Positions 8,707-17,802 of a DNA stretch of 64,000 bases are shown here, piece after piece. Source of the DNA: Micromonospora sp. R77 (GTDB lineage Bacteria > Actinomycetota > Actinomycetes > Mycobacteriales > Micromonosporaceae); assembly GCF_022747945.1 (NCBI RefSeq), contig NZ_JALDST010000001.1, positions 3,844,001 to 3,908,000 of the forward strand, in the 5' to 3' direction. The translations under genes and the position numbers were made by a program. Each line of letters begins with the position of its first letter. Positions within the stretch are counted from its first letter, which is position 1. The notes under the pieces were generated by a model. The model saw only the letters and a list, made by a program, of their open reading frames with translations. It was not told the origin of the DNA and made no database searches.

Positions 8707-9899
8707 TGGAGGGAACGGCCGGGGTCAGCGGGCACCGGCACGCCGACGAGTCGCTGCTCGACAACCCGGACGCGCTCGCCGAGCACGACCCGGGTGGCAT
8801 GCTCCGCTTCACCGCCTCGGCGGGTGCCCAGGTGCGGGAGTCGGCGGCGCTGACCGCCGAGGCCAACCTGTCGCTGCTGGAGGACGACGGTCGCCCCCGG
8901 GCGGTCGTCATCGCCGGTATCGGCACCGCGGGGCGTACCGGTGACGTGCTGGCCACCATCGCCGGGCCGCGCTGCCCGGTGCCGGTCATCCCGCACCGCA
9001 GCGCCGGCGTGCCCGGCTGGGTCGGCGCGGCGGACGTGGTCATCGCGGTCAGCGCCTCCGGTCGCAGCCCCGAGGCGCTGAGCGCCGCCGAGGCGGCGCA
9101 CCGCCGCGGTGCCCGGCTGGTCGCCGTCGGTGCCCCCGACTCGCAGCTCCAGTCGGTGGCCGAGCGCGCCCGGGCGCCGTTCATCCCGGTGCCCCGGCGG
9201 GCCCCGGCCCGGGCCAGCCTCTGGGCGCTCACCGTGCCGGTCCTGCTGGCTGCCCGTACGCTCGGGCTGGTGAAGGTCAACGAGGCGGACCTGGCCGAGA
9301 CGGCGGCCCGGCTGGACGCGGACGCCGACCGGTGCCGCCCGACCGCCGAGTCCTTCGTCAACCCGGCGAAGTCCCTGGCCCTGGGCCTGGCCGGCTCGAT
9401 CCCGATCGTCTGGGGATCGTCGCCGCTGGCCACCGTCGCCGCCCGCCGGTTCGGTGACACCCTGTCGGCCAACGCCCGCTACCCGGTGGTCACCGGGGCG
9501 CTCGGCGAGGCCGGCCGGGGCCGCGTCGGCCTGCTCGACGGGGTCTTCGGTGGGCTGGCCGAGGGGGAGCGGGACATCTTCGCCGACCCGGACGTCAGTG
9601 ACAGCGACGCCACCCGGCTGCGGCTGGTGCTGCTGCGCGACGGCGGGCTCAACGCCGAGGACGACACCGACGAGCCGCTCGCGGTGGAGGAGCGCCGGGC
9701 CGACGCCGTGCAGACCCTCGCCGAGCGGCGGGGCGTGCGCTGCGACGTGGTCACCGCCGAGGGTGGCTCCGCGCTGGAGCGGCTCGCCTCGCTGATGGCG
9801 GTGCCGGACTTCGCCTCGATCTATCTCGCGCTGGCCCACGGCCTGGACCCGATGGCGGTCCCGGCCATCACCGAAATGAAGGAGCTGTCGAACCAGTGA
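8706..9899 (+). CDS. SIS-domain sugar isomerase-like protein (phosphoglucose/phosphomannose isomerase type)
   Basis: This 397-residue protein has two SIS half-domains. The N-terminal one contains IAVSASGRSPEALSAAEAA and GARLVAVGAP, the usual phosphosugar loop. The C-terminal half resembles bifunctional phosphoglucose/phosphomannose isomerases (LVLLRDGG, then a Glu/His-containing C-terminus). It lies in the operon with manA, which converts mannose-6-phosphate, and in many actinobacteria a similar gene precedes manA, so a role in GDP-mannose or glycan precursor supply is likely. Catalytic activity is inferred. An in-frame GTG at 8703 is an alternative start. Confidence 0.8.
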   Translation: MEGTAGVSGHRHADESLLDNPDALAEHDPGGMLRFTASAGAQVRESAALTAEANLSLLEDDGRPRAVVIAGIGTAGRTGDVLATIAGPRCPVPVIPHRSAGVPGWVGAADVVIAVSASGRSPEALSAAEAAHRRGARLVAVGAPDSQLQSVAERARAPFIPVPRRAPARASLWALTVPVLLAARTLGLVKVNEADLAETAARLDADADRCRPTAESFVNPAKSLALGLAGSIPIVWGSSPLATVAARRFGDTLSANARYPVVTGALGEAGRGRVGLLDGVFGGLAEGERDIFADPDVSDSDATRLRLVLLRDGGLNAEDDTDEPLAVEERRADAVQTLAERRGVRCDVVTAEGGSALERLASLMAVPDFASIYLALAHGLDPMAVPAITEMKELSNQ

Positions 9900-9924
9900 C
9901 CACGTGCGGCATCGGACGGGGCGC

Positions 9925-10926
9925 ATGAGCGCGAACGGCGGGACCAAGGCGATCGTCGCCGCCCTGCTGGCCAACATCGGCATCGCCGTCACCAAGTTCA
10001 TCGCGTTCCTGCTCACCGGCTCCTCGTCGATGCTGGCCGAGTCGATCCACTCGGTGGCGGACTCCGGCAACCAGGGGCTGCTGCTGCTCGGCGGTCGGCG
10101 GTCCAAGCGGGAGGCCACCCCGCAACACCCCTTCGGGTACGGCCGGGAGCGCTACATCTACGCGTTCATCGTGGCGATCGTGCTGTTCAGCCTCGGTGGC
10201 CTGTTCGCGCTCTACGAGGCGTACCACAAGGCGGCCGACCCGCACCCGATCGAGAGCTGGCAGTGGGTGCCGGTGCTGGTGCTGGTCGCCGCGATCGGGA
10301 TGGAGGGCTTCTCGTTCCGGACCGCGATCCACGAGTCCAACCAGATCCGGGGCAACCAGTCCTGGGTGCGGTTCATCCGTCGGGCGAAGGCGCCGGAGCT
10401 GCCGGTGGTGCTGCTGGAGGACTTCGGCGCGCTCATCGGTCTGGTCTTCGCGCTCTTCGGCGTCGGGATGACGCTGCTGACCGGCAACGGCCTGTGGGAC
10501 GCGGCCGGCACCGCGATGATCGGTGTCCTGCTGGTCGTCATCGCGGGCGTGCTGGCGATCGAGACGAAGAGCCTGCTGCTGGGGGAGGGTGCGGACCCGA
10601 AGGAGCTGGCGAAGATCGAGCGGGCCGTGGCCGACGGCCCGGAGGTCGAGCGGATCATCCACATGAAGACGCTCTACCTGGGCCCGGAGGAGCTGCTGGT
10701 GGCCGCGAAGATCGCGGTGCCCGCCTGCGACACCGCCGAGAAGCTGGCCAAGGGCATCAACGCCGTGGAGGCCCGCATCCGGACCGCCGTGCCGATCGCC
10801 CGGGTGATCTACCTGGAGCCGGACATCTACAGCGCAGCCGCGGAGCGGGCCGGCACCGGGGCCGCCTCGCACACCGCGGTGCCGCAGCCTCAGGCCGACG
10901 AAGAGGCCGTGCATCCCGGGAGTTGA
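9925..10926 (+). CDS. Cation diffusion facilitator family transporter
   Basis: This 333-residue inner-membrane protein has six predicted helices and a cytoplasmic C-terminal domain. The second helix has the metal site ESIHSVADS (Glu39, His42, Asp46), followed by the family loop HPFGYGRERY. The fifth helix reads VVLLEDFGALIG, so the canonical HxxxD pair has lost its His (Val162 at that place, Asp166 kept), as in the ZnT9-like branch of the family. This makes simple Zn2+/H+ exchange less certain. The ATG follows GGACGGGG; a GTG at 9904 would add seven residues. It is the third gene of the operon, two bases before manA. Confidence 0.85.
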   Translation: MSANGGTKAIVAALLANIGIAVTKFIAFLLTGSSSMLAESIHSVADSGNQGLLLLGGRRSKREATPQHPFGYGRERYIYAFIVAIVLFSLGGLFALYEAYHKAADPHPIESWQWVPVLVLVAAIGMEGFSFRTAIHESNQIRGNQSWVRFIRRAKAPELPVVLLEDFGALIGLVFALFGVGMTLLTGNGLWDAAGTAMIGVLLVVIAGVLAIETKSLLLGEGADPKELAKIERAVADGPEVERIIHMKTLYLGPEELLVAAKIAVPACDTAEKLAKGINAVEARIRTAVPIARVIYLEPDIYSAAAERAGTGAASHTAVPQPQADEEAVHPGS

Positions 10927-10928
10927 GC

Positions 10929-12092
10929 GTGGAACTGCTGAACGGCCGAATCCGCGACTACGCGTGGGGGTCCCGCTCGGCGATCGCCGAGTTGCAGGGG
11001 CGCCCGGTGCCGAGCGACGGCCCGGAGGCCGAGCTGTGGCTGGGCGCCCATCCGGGTGCCCCGGCCACGGTGGACCGGGACGGTACGCCGGTGAGCCTGA
11101 CCGACCTGCTGATCGCCGAGCCGGCGCACTGGCTGGGCGAGCGGCTGGTGGGCCGGTTCGGCACCCGGCTGCCGTTCCTGTTGAAGGTGTTGGCCGCCGA
11201 CGCCCCGCTGAGCCTGCAGGCGCATCCCGACGCGGAGCAGGCCCGGGCGGGGCACGCCGCCGACGTGGGGCGCGACGACGGGCGGGTGAACTACGTCGAC
11301 CCGTACCACAAGCCGGAGCTGCTGGTCGCGCTCTCGCCGTTCGAGGCGCTGTGCGGGTTCCGTGGTCCGGTGGAGTCGGCGGCGGCCATCGAGGCGTTCG
11401 GCGTACCCGAGTTGGCGCCGGTGGTGGCCGCGTTGCGGACCGGGCCGGCGGGACTGCGGGAGGCCGTACGCCTGCTGTTGAGCTGGCCGGAGTCGGAGCG
11501 TGCCGGGCTGGTGGCGGCCGTGCTCGCGGCGGCGGCCGACGGCCCCGACGCCGCGCTGGCCCGGGCGCTGGCGAAGGACTACCCGGCCGACCCGGGGGTG
11601 CTGGTGGCGCTGCTGCTGCACCACGTGTGGCTGGCTCCCGGGGAGGCGATCTGGATGCCGGCCGGCAACCTGCACGCCTATCTGCGGGGCACCGGCGTGG
11701 AGATCATGGCGGCCAGCGACAACGTGCTGCGCGGCGGGCTGACCCCGAAACGGGTGGACGTGGCGGAGCTGCTGCGGGTGCTCCGCTTCGAGGTGCTGGA
11801 CCAGCCGGTCGTCGCGCCGGTCACGGTGGCGCCGGGGGTGGTGAACTGGCCGGTGCCGGTGGACGACTTCGCGCTGCACCGGGTGACGGTGGAGGCGGGC
11901 ACGCCGGGGGTGCGGCTGGCGCTGCCGGGCCCGCGGGTGGTGCTGTGCCGGGCCGGCGAGCTGGCCGTCGACGACGGGGTGGGCACGGTCACCCTCGGAC
12001 CGGGCCAGGCGGCGGTGGGGACCGCGGCCGGCGGGCCGCTGGTGCTCGGCGGTGCGGGTGAGGCGTACGTCGCGACGTGCGGCCTGCCCTGA
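10929..12092 (+). CDS. manA: Mannose-6-phosphate isomerase, class I
   Basis: This 387-residue zinc enzyme interconverts mannose-6-phosphate and fructose-6-phosphate, feeding GDP-mannose synthesis. Zinc-ligand motifs are visible: SLQAHPD (Gln97, His99), YHKPEL (Glu130) and GNLHAY (His249). The type I signature around SDNVLRGGLTPKR is intact and the length is typical. The GTG start lies two bases after the previous stop, so it is the last gene of the Trm112/SIS/CDF/manA operon. Neighbouring ahcY is preceded by its own promoter-like sequence. Confidence 0.93.
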   Translation: MELLNGRIRDYAWGSRSAIAELQGRPVPSDGPEAELWLGAHPGAPATVDRDGTPVSLTDLLIAEPAHWLGERLVGRFGTRLPFLLKVLAADAPLSLQAHPDAEQARAGHAADVGRDDGRVNYVDPYHKPELLVALSPFEALCGFRGPVESAAAIEAFGVPELAPVVAALRTGPAGLREAVRLLLSWPESERAGLVAAVLAAAADGPDAALARALAKDYPADPGVLVALLLHHVWLAPGEAIWMPAGNLHAYLRGTGVEIMAASDNVLRGGLTPKRVDVAELLRVLRFEVLDQPVVAPVTVAPGVVNWPVPVDDFALHRVTVEAGTPGVRLALPGPRVVLCRAGELAVDDGVGTVTLGPGQAAVGTAAGGPLVLGGAGEAYVATCGLP

Positions 12093-12129
12093 CGCCCGCG
12101 CCGAACAAGTCCGACTTTCCCGAAATTGC

Positions 12130-12158
12130 TTGACGCTTCGCTCGCTCAGTGTGACTCT
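12130..12158 (+). promoter_or_regulatory. Candidate promoter for ahcY
   Basis: A TTGACG -35 box (12130-12135) is separated by 17 bp from GACTCT (12153-12158), which keeps the A and final T of an actinobacterial -10 box. It lies in a relatively AT-rich patch of the gap after manA and would give a leader of about 220 nt ahead of ahcY. Confidence 0.45.
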
Positions 12159-12221
12159 ATGAGTACGCAGCGTTGTCGCGACGAAGGTCCGGTGACGTGC
12201 GGGGATCCAAACCGGGGGGAT

Positions 12222-12277
12222 GCACGGGGCGGCCGGCAGGTGGGCGGAAAGTCCGTTCACCGCTGACCGCCCCGTGC
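12222..12277 (+). promoter_or_regulatory. Structured 5' leader element of ahcY
   Basis: The strand folds into a two-tier hairpin. The outer stem pairs 12222-12232 with 12267-12277 (11 bp, GCACGGGGCGG with its perfect complement). An internal loop (6/5 nt) follows, then an inner 9-bp stem, 12239-12247 with 12253-12261, with loop AAAGT. It lies about 110 nt before the ahcY start in a 293-base gap with no gene. It could be a riboswitch, an attenuator or a protein site. It does not match the SAH riboswitch consensus as I remember it. Confidence 0.45.
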
Positions 12278-12385
12278 GCTGTCCAACCGGTACTTCCCTA
12301 GGGCTGCTGCGGCCGGGCGGGGTCCGGCCGCCTCCCGCGCGTAAGGTGGAAGGCTGCGCACCTCACCCGTTCGACAGGAGCTTCC

Positions 12386-13885
<1,500 letters not shown>

Positions 13886-13894
13886 TCGACCCCT

Positions 13895-13940
13895 CCGGAA
13901 CCGGGTCGGCCGCACGCGCGGCCGGCCCGGTTCCGGCTTT
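13895..13940 (+). terminator. Strong hairpin terminator after ahcY
   Basis: A 19-bp stem (13895-13913 pairing with 13918-13936, one G-U pair) has a 4-base loop ACGC and is followed by CTTT. It begins ten bases after the ahcY stop and lies between ahcY and the convergent leftward operon, so it may act on both. Confidence 0.85.
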
Positions 13941-13989
13941 CCCGGCCGACCCTCGGGTCCTGCCGGTTCCGAGCGGGAGCCGCGGCGGC

Positions 13990-14151
13990 TCAGCCCGGCG
14001 GGCGGCGGGTCGGTCGGACCCAGGTCCAGACACACCAGGCCAACCAGGCGAGCGAGACCGCGGTGGCCAGCGGGCGCATCCGCAACGCGCTGAGCAGCAT
14101 GACCAGCGCCAGCACGCCGAGCCAGGGCAGCAGTCCCCGTACGGTCGTCAC
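13990..14151 (-). CDS. Small two-helix membrane protein
   Basis: This 53-residue hydrophobic protein has two predicted transmembrane helices (GLLPWLGVLALVMLLSAL and ATAVSLAWLAWCVWTWV). Its GTG overlaps the stop of the upstream TPR gene by 4 bases; a GTG at 14160 would add three residues. The end LAWLAWCVWTWVRP resembles the C-terminal segment of that TPR protein (ITWLVYCVWSWIAP), as if it were a duplicated membrane tail. It is the last gene of a three-gene leftward operon. Function is unknown. Confidence 0.6.
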   Translation of the reverse strand: MTTVRGLLPWLGVLALVMLLSALRMRPLATAVSLAWLAWCVWTWVRPTRRPPG

Positions 14152-15017
14152 GACCGCCACCGGCCGCGTACCAGGCGGCGGACCAGGGGCGGGGCGATCC
14201 AGGACCAGACGCAGTAGACCAGCCAGGTGATCGCCACGGCGAACGCGACGACGGGCAGCCCGAGCAGGTTGAGCAGGGCGATGCTGCCCACCGCGATCAG
14301 CCACAGCCGGATGCCCAGCCGGTAGAGCGGGCGCAGCGGGAGCAGCAGCGGGTGGGCGTACACCCGGGTCTCCCAGGCCGCCTCGGCGTAGTCGGGGTCC
14401 TCCGGGTCGTGCGCCACCGCCTGGCGGAAGGACCGGTGGGCGGCCCCGATCCGGCCGCGCTGCGCCGCGAGACCACCGTGCACGGCCAGCGCCGACGGGT
14501 GGTCCGGGTGGCGACCGAGGAACTCCCGGGCCAGTCGCTCGGCCGTCCGGTCGTCACCCCGGGCGTACGCGAGCTGCACCCGGCCGGCGTGGACGGCCGG
14601 GTCGTCGGGGGCCAGTTCGGCCGCCCGGCCGAGCAGTCGGCCGCCCTTGTCGATCTGCCCGACGGTGACGCAGAGGTCGGCGTACTGGCAGAGCAGCCAC
14701 GGGTCCTGCGGGTCGAGGGCCAGCGCGTCGAGCAGGGCCCGCTCGGCGGGTGCGAGGGCGCCCTGGTGCCGCAGCGCGGCGCCCAGCCGGCCGAGCAGTT
14801 CGCTGTCCGGCCCGACCTCGGCCAGCCCCTGCCGGGCCACGTCGGCCACCTCGTCCCAGCGGTCCAGGGCAGTGAGCGCGGCCGCCCGCAGCCGGTACGC
14901 CGGCCGCCCGGTGGCCAGCGGCGTGGGCAGTCGGGCCAGCTCGTGCAGCGCCTGCTCCGGCCGGTTCAGCTCGAGCAGCCCGAACACCCGGGTGAGCTGC
15001 TCCTCCGCGGTGGTCAC
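14148..15017 (-). CDS. TPR protein with C-terminal membrane hairpin
   Basis: This 289-residue protein has about 210 residues of TPR-type helical repeats (for example LFGLLELNRPEQALHELARL, AERALLDALALDPQDPWLL and AHRSFRQAVAHDPEDPDYAE), followed by two transmembrane helices near residues 225-275. The repeat domain is probably cytoplasmic and tail-anchored. The GTG start overlaps the stop of the upstream membrane-protein gene by 4 bases and its own stop overlaps the next gene, so the three genes are translated together. It is probably an assembly platform; the partner is unknown. Confidence 0.75.
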   Translation of the reverse strand: MTTAEEQLTRVFGLLELNRPEQALHELARLPTPLATGRPAYRLRAAALTALDRWDEVADVARQGLAEVGPDSELLGRLGAALRHQGALAPAERALLDALALDPQDPWLLCQYADLCVTVGQIDKGGRLLGRAAELAPDDPAVHAGRVQLAYARGDDRTAERLAREFLGRHPDHPSALAVHGGLAAQRGRIGAAHRSFRQAVAHDPEDPDYAEAAWETRVYAHPLLLPLRPLYRLGIRLWLIAVGSIALLNLLGLPVVAFAVAITWLVYCVWSWIAPPLVRRLVRGRWRS

Positions 15018-15457
15018 CGCAGCGCCACGATGAGGAGCGCCTCGACGAGGCCGAGCCCCAGCGCCGCCGCGATCCCCGCCCGCACCAGCGAGGCCGGCTC
15101 GCCGCCGCGCATCTCCCAGGTGCGGAACGCGCTCTTCTGGGTCAGGTTGGCCACCCCCCAGACCAGCGCGCCGCAGAGCGCCCCGACCAGCCGGGCCGGA
15201 CCTGAGGCGTGGCCGTCGAAGAGCGCCACCGTGACCAGCGCCCGGGCGACGAGGGCGGCCACCCCGGTGCCGGCGACCGCCAGGATCGGGCCGGTGGACA
15301 GCCGGAGCCGGCGGGCGTTCACCAGGGCCAGCACGGTGGCCGGGAGCGCCCCGCCGAAGACGGCGGGATAGACCAGCGACCCGGGCCGCCAGGGTGGCCG
15401 GCGGTCCGCGGCGTACGCGGCGGGGGTGATGGTGGGGGTGAAGAGGTCGTCGGCCAC
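15014..15457 (-). CDS. Multi-pass membrane protein, first gene of the TPR operon
   Basis: This 147-residue protein starts with a short soluble stretch (MADDLFTPTITPAAYAADRR) followed by four hydrophobic segments (for example LVYPAVFGGALPATVLALV, ILAVAGTGVAALVARALVTV and AGIAAALGLGLVEALLIVAL). It belongs to no family I recognise. It precedes and overlaps the TPR gene, so the products may form one membrane complex. It is divergent from efeU, with about 170 bp between the starts. Confidence 0.65.
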   Translation of the reverse strand: MADDLFTPTITPAAYAADRRPPWRPGSLVYPAVFGGALPATVLALVNARRLRLSTGPILAVAGTGVAALVARALVTVALFDGHASGPARLVGALCGALVWGVANLTQKSAFRTWEMRGGEPASLVRAGIAAALGLGLVEALLIVALR

Positions 15458-15549
15458 GGTCGTCCTGTCTGCGGGGGTGGCCGGATGATGCCACAGGCCG
15501 GCGGGTCCCGGTGCCCCACCGGACCGGGGGTGACGTTGTCATGAACGAC

Positions 15550-15611
15550 TTGACGGCGCGCCGGATCGGAGGGAAGGTATGGCTGCCCTAAGTAAACTGA
15601 GGCGTACCTAA
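15550..15611 (+). promoter_or_regulatory. efeUOB promoter with two adjacent DtxR/IdeR-like boxes
   Basis: Two 19-bp sequences, 15573-15591 and 15593-15611, each match 13 of 19 positions of the DtxR/IdeR iron box (TTAGGTTAGGCTAACCTAA as I remember it), with strong CCTAA right halves. They lie 20 bp apart, on the same face of the helix, just upstream of efeU. A TTGACG -35-like box is at 15550-15555 and AGGTAT lies inside the first iron box, so a bound iron-loaded repressor would cover the promoter. Confidence 0.6.
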
Positions 15612-15628
15612 CTGATCACGGAGTTCCG

Positions 15629-16615
15629 ATGTTCGCCACGTACCTGATCGGCCTGCGGGAAGGCCTGGAAGCGACCCTCGTGGTCAGTATCCTGGTCGCC
15701 TTCCTGGTGAAGTCGCAGCGGCGGGACCGGCTGCCGCAGGTGTGGGGCGGCGTCGCCCTGGCCGTGGTGCTGTCGGTCTTCTTCGGCTGGCTGATCGAGT
15801 ACACCTCCACCTCGCTGCTCGCCCGCTCCGAGGACCGTGAACTGTTCGAGGCGGTCACCTCCGTGGCGGCCGTGGTCTTCGTCACCTGGATGATCTTCTG
15901 GATGCGCAAGGCCGCCCGGTCCATCGCCGGTGAGCTGCGCGGCAAGCTCAGCGAGGCGCTCGCCGTCGGCTCTCTCGCGGTGGCCGGCATGTCCTTCCTG
16001 GCGGTGATCCGGGAGGGGCTGGAGACCGCCCTGATCTTCTACTCCGCCGCCCAGAGCGCGGCCGGCGGTGCCGGCCGGGGCCCGCTGCTGGCGCTGCTCG
16101 GCGGGATCGCCACCGCCGTGCTGCTCGGCTTCCTGCTCTACCGCTCCGCGCTGAAGATCAACCTGAGCACCTTCTTCACCTGGACCGGCGCGCTGCTCAT
16201 CCTGGTCGCCGCCGGCATCCTCAAGTACGGCGTGCACGACTTCCAGGAGGCCGGCGTGCTGCCCGGCCTGAACAACCTGGCGTTCGACATCTCCACCGTG
16301 CTCGACCCCAGCACCTGGTACGCGGCGCTGCTCGCCGGCATGTTCAACATCACCGCCACCCCCAGCGTGCTGGAGATGGTCGCCTGGGTCGCCTACGCCG
16401 TGCCGGTCCTCGTGCTCTTCCTCCGCAAGCCGGCCACCCCGGCCAAGCCGGCCACCCCGGCCGAGCCCGCCGCCTCGGCCGAGCCGGCCGCCCAGGCCGC
16501 GCCGAGTGGGCCCGCCACCGAGGTCACGCCCGCCGCCCCGGCGAAGGCCGAGCCCGCCCCCACCGTCGAGGCGCCGTCCGCCGCGCCGGTGACCGACGCG
16601 CGCCAGCGCGCCTGA
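15629..16615 (+). CDS. efeU: Iron permease EfeU (FTR1 family)
   Basis: This 328-residue membrane protein of the FTR1/EfeU family has about seven helices and the two diagnostic REGLE motifs (GLREGLEATLVVS near the N-terminus and VIREGLETALIFY in helix 4) that bind iron. The last 60 residues are a Pro/Ala-rich cytoplasmic or periplasmic tail not needed for transport. It is the first gene of efeUOB; efeO follows after 30 bases. Iron-dependent repression is expected from the upstream boxes. Confidence 0.95.
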   Translation: MFATYLIGLREGLEATLVVSILVAFLVKSQRRDRLPQVWGGVALAVVLSVFFGWLIEYTSTSLLARSEDRELFEAVTSVAAVVFVTWMIFWMRKAARSIAGELRGKLSEALAVGSLAVAGMSFLAVIREGLETALIFYSAAQSAAGGAGRGPLLALLGGIATAVLLGFLLYRSALKINLSTFFTWTGALLILVAAGILKYGVHDFQEAGVLPGLNNLAFDISTVLDPSTWYAALLAGMFNITATPSVLEMVAWVAYAVPVLVLFLRKPATPAKPATPAEPAASAEPAAQAAPSGPATEVTPAAPAKAEPAPTVEAPSAAPVTDARQRA

Positions 16616-16645
16616 TCCGCCTTCCGCCGAGGAGAGACAGTCCTG

Positions 16646-17779
16646 ATGCGTACCACCCGCTCCGTCGTGCTCGCCGCCACCGGCGTACTGGCCGTCACCG
16701 GGGTCACCGCCTGCGGCGGCGACACCGAGGACAAGGCGGCCGGCAAGGCCAACGCGGTCACGGTCAAGGCCACCGACACCGCCTGCGAGGTGGATGTCAC
16801 CGAGCTCGCGGCCGGCCAGACCAGCTTCTCGGTGACCAACTCGGGCAGCAAGGTCAACGAGTTCTACGTCTATGCCGCCGGCGACCGGGTGATGGGCGAG
16901 GTGGAGAACATCGCCCCGGGGCTGACCCGGGAACTCCGCGTCGAACTGCCCGCCGGGACGTACGAGACGGCCTGCAAGCCCGGGATGAGCGGCCGGGGCA
17001 TCCGGGGTGGCCTGAAGGTCACCGGGACCGCGGCCAGCGTCGCCCCCGACGCCGCCCTGTCCCAGGCCACCGCCAGCTACCAGCGCTACGTCACCAGCCA
17101 GACCGCCGCGCTGCTGACCAAGACCGAGGAGTTCGTGGCCGCGGTCAAGGCCGGCGACGTGGCGAAGGCCAAGGCGCTCTATCCGGTCGCCCGCACCTAC
17201 TGGGAGCGGATCGAGCCGGTCGCGGAGAGCTTCGGCGACCTCGACCCCAAGATCGACGGCCGCGAGGAGGTCATCGAGGAGGGGATGGAGTTCACCGGCT
17301 TCCACCGGATCGAGAAGGACCTCTGGACCACCGGCGACATCAGCAAGGACGGCCCGATCGCCGACCGGCTGCTCACCGACGTCAAGGCCATCGTGGCGAA
17401 GGCCAACGCGGAGAAGCTCACCCCGCTCCAGCTCGCCAACGGCGCGAAGGCGCTCCTCGACGAGGTCGCCAGCGGCAAGATCACCGGTGAGGAGGAACGC
17501 TACTCGCACACCGACCTGTGGGACTTCAACGCCAACCTGGAGGGCTCCAAGGCGGCCATCGCCGCGCTCCGCCCCGCGCTGGAGCAGCGCTCGCCCGACC
17601 TGGTCAAGCAGCTCGACACCGAGTTCGCAGGAGTCGAGGCCACCCTCGGCAAGCACCGCGCCGGTGACGGCTGGAAGCTGCACACCGCGCTCAGCAAGGC
17701 CGAGTTGAAGGAGCTCTCCGACAGCATCAACGCACTGGCCGAGCCGATCAGCAAGGTCGCCGCGGTCGTCGCCCGATGA
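16646..17779 (+). CDS. efeO: Iron uptake lipoprotein EfeO (cupredoxin + M75)
   Basis: This 377-residue lipoprotein has a signal peptide ending in the lipobox VTAC (Cys at about residue 24). An N-terminal cupredoxin-like domain (about 30-125) with a CKPGM-type Cys/Met end is followed by an M75/imelysin domain (about 140-375) carrying the HRIEK motif (GFHRIEKDLW). It delivers periplasmic iron to EfeU. The start has GAGGAGAG upstream. Its stop overlaps an ATG that precedes efeB. Confidence 0.94.
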   Translation: MRTTRSVVLAATGVLAVTGVTACGGDTEDKAAGKANAVTVKATDTACEVDVTELAAGQTSFSVTNSGSKVNEFYVYAAGDRVMGEVENIAPGLTRELRVELPAGTYETACKPGMSGRGIRGGLKVTGTAASVAPDAALSQATASYQRYVTSQTAALLTKTEEFVAAVKAGDVAKAKALYPVARTYWERIEPVAESFGDLDPKIDGREEVIEEGMEFTGFHRIEKDLWTTGDISKDGPIADRLLTDVKAIVAKANAEKLTPLQLANGAKALLDEVASGKITGEEERYSHTDLWDFNANLEGSKAAIAALRPALEQRSPDLVKQLDTEFAGVEATLGKHRAGDGWKLHTALSKAELKELSDSINALAEPISKVAAVVAR

Positions 17780-17802
17780 CCGCCCGAGGAGGAGGTGACC
17801 TG

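Noticed and set aside
12093..12385. Known SAH riboswitch before ahcY
   Set aside because: The conserved sequence blocks of that riboswitch, as I know them, are not present; only an unclassified hairpin is seen.
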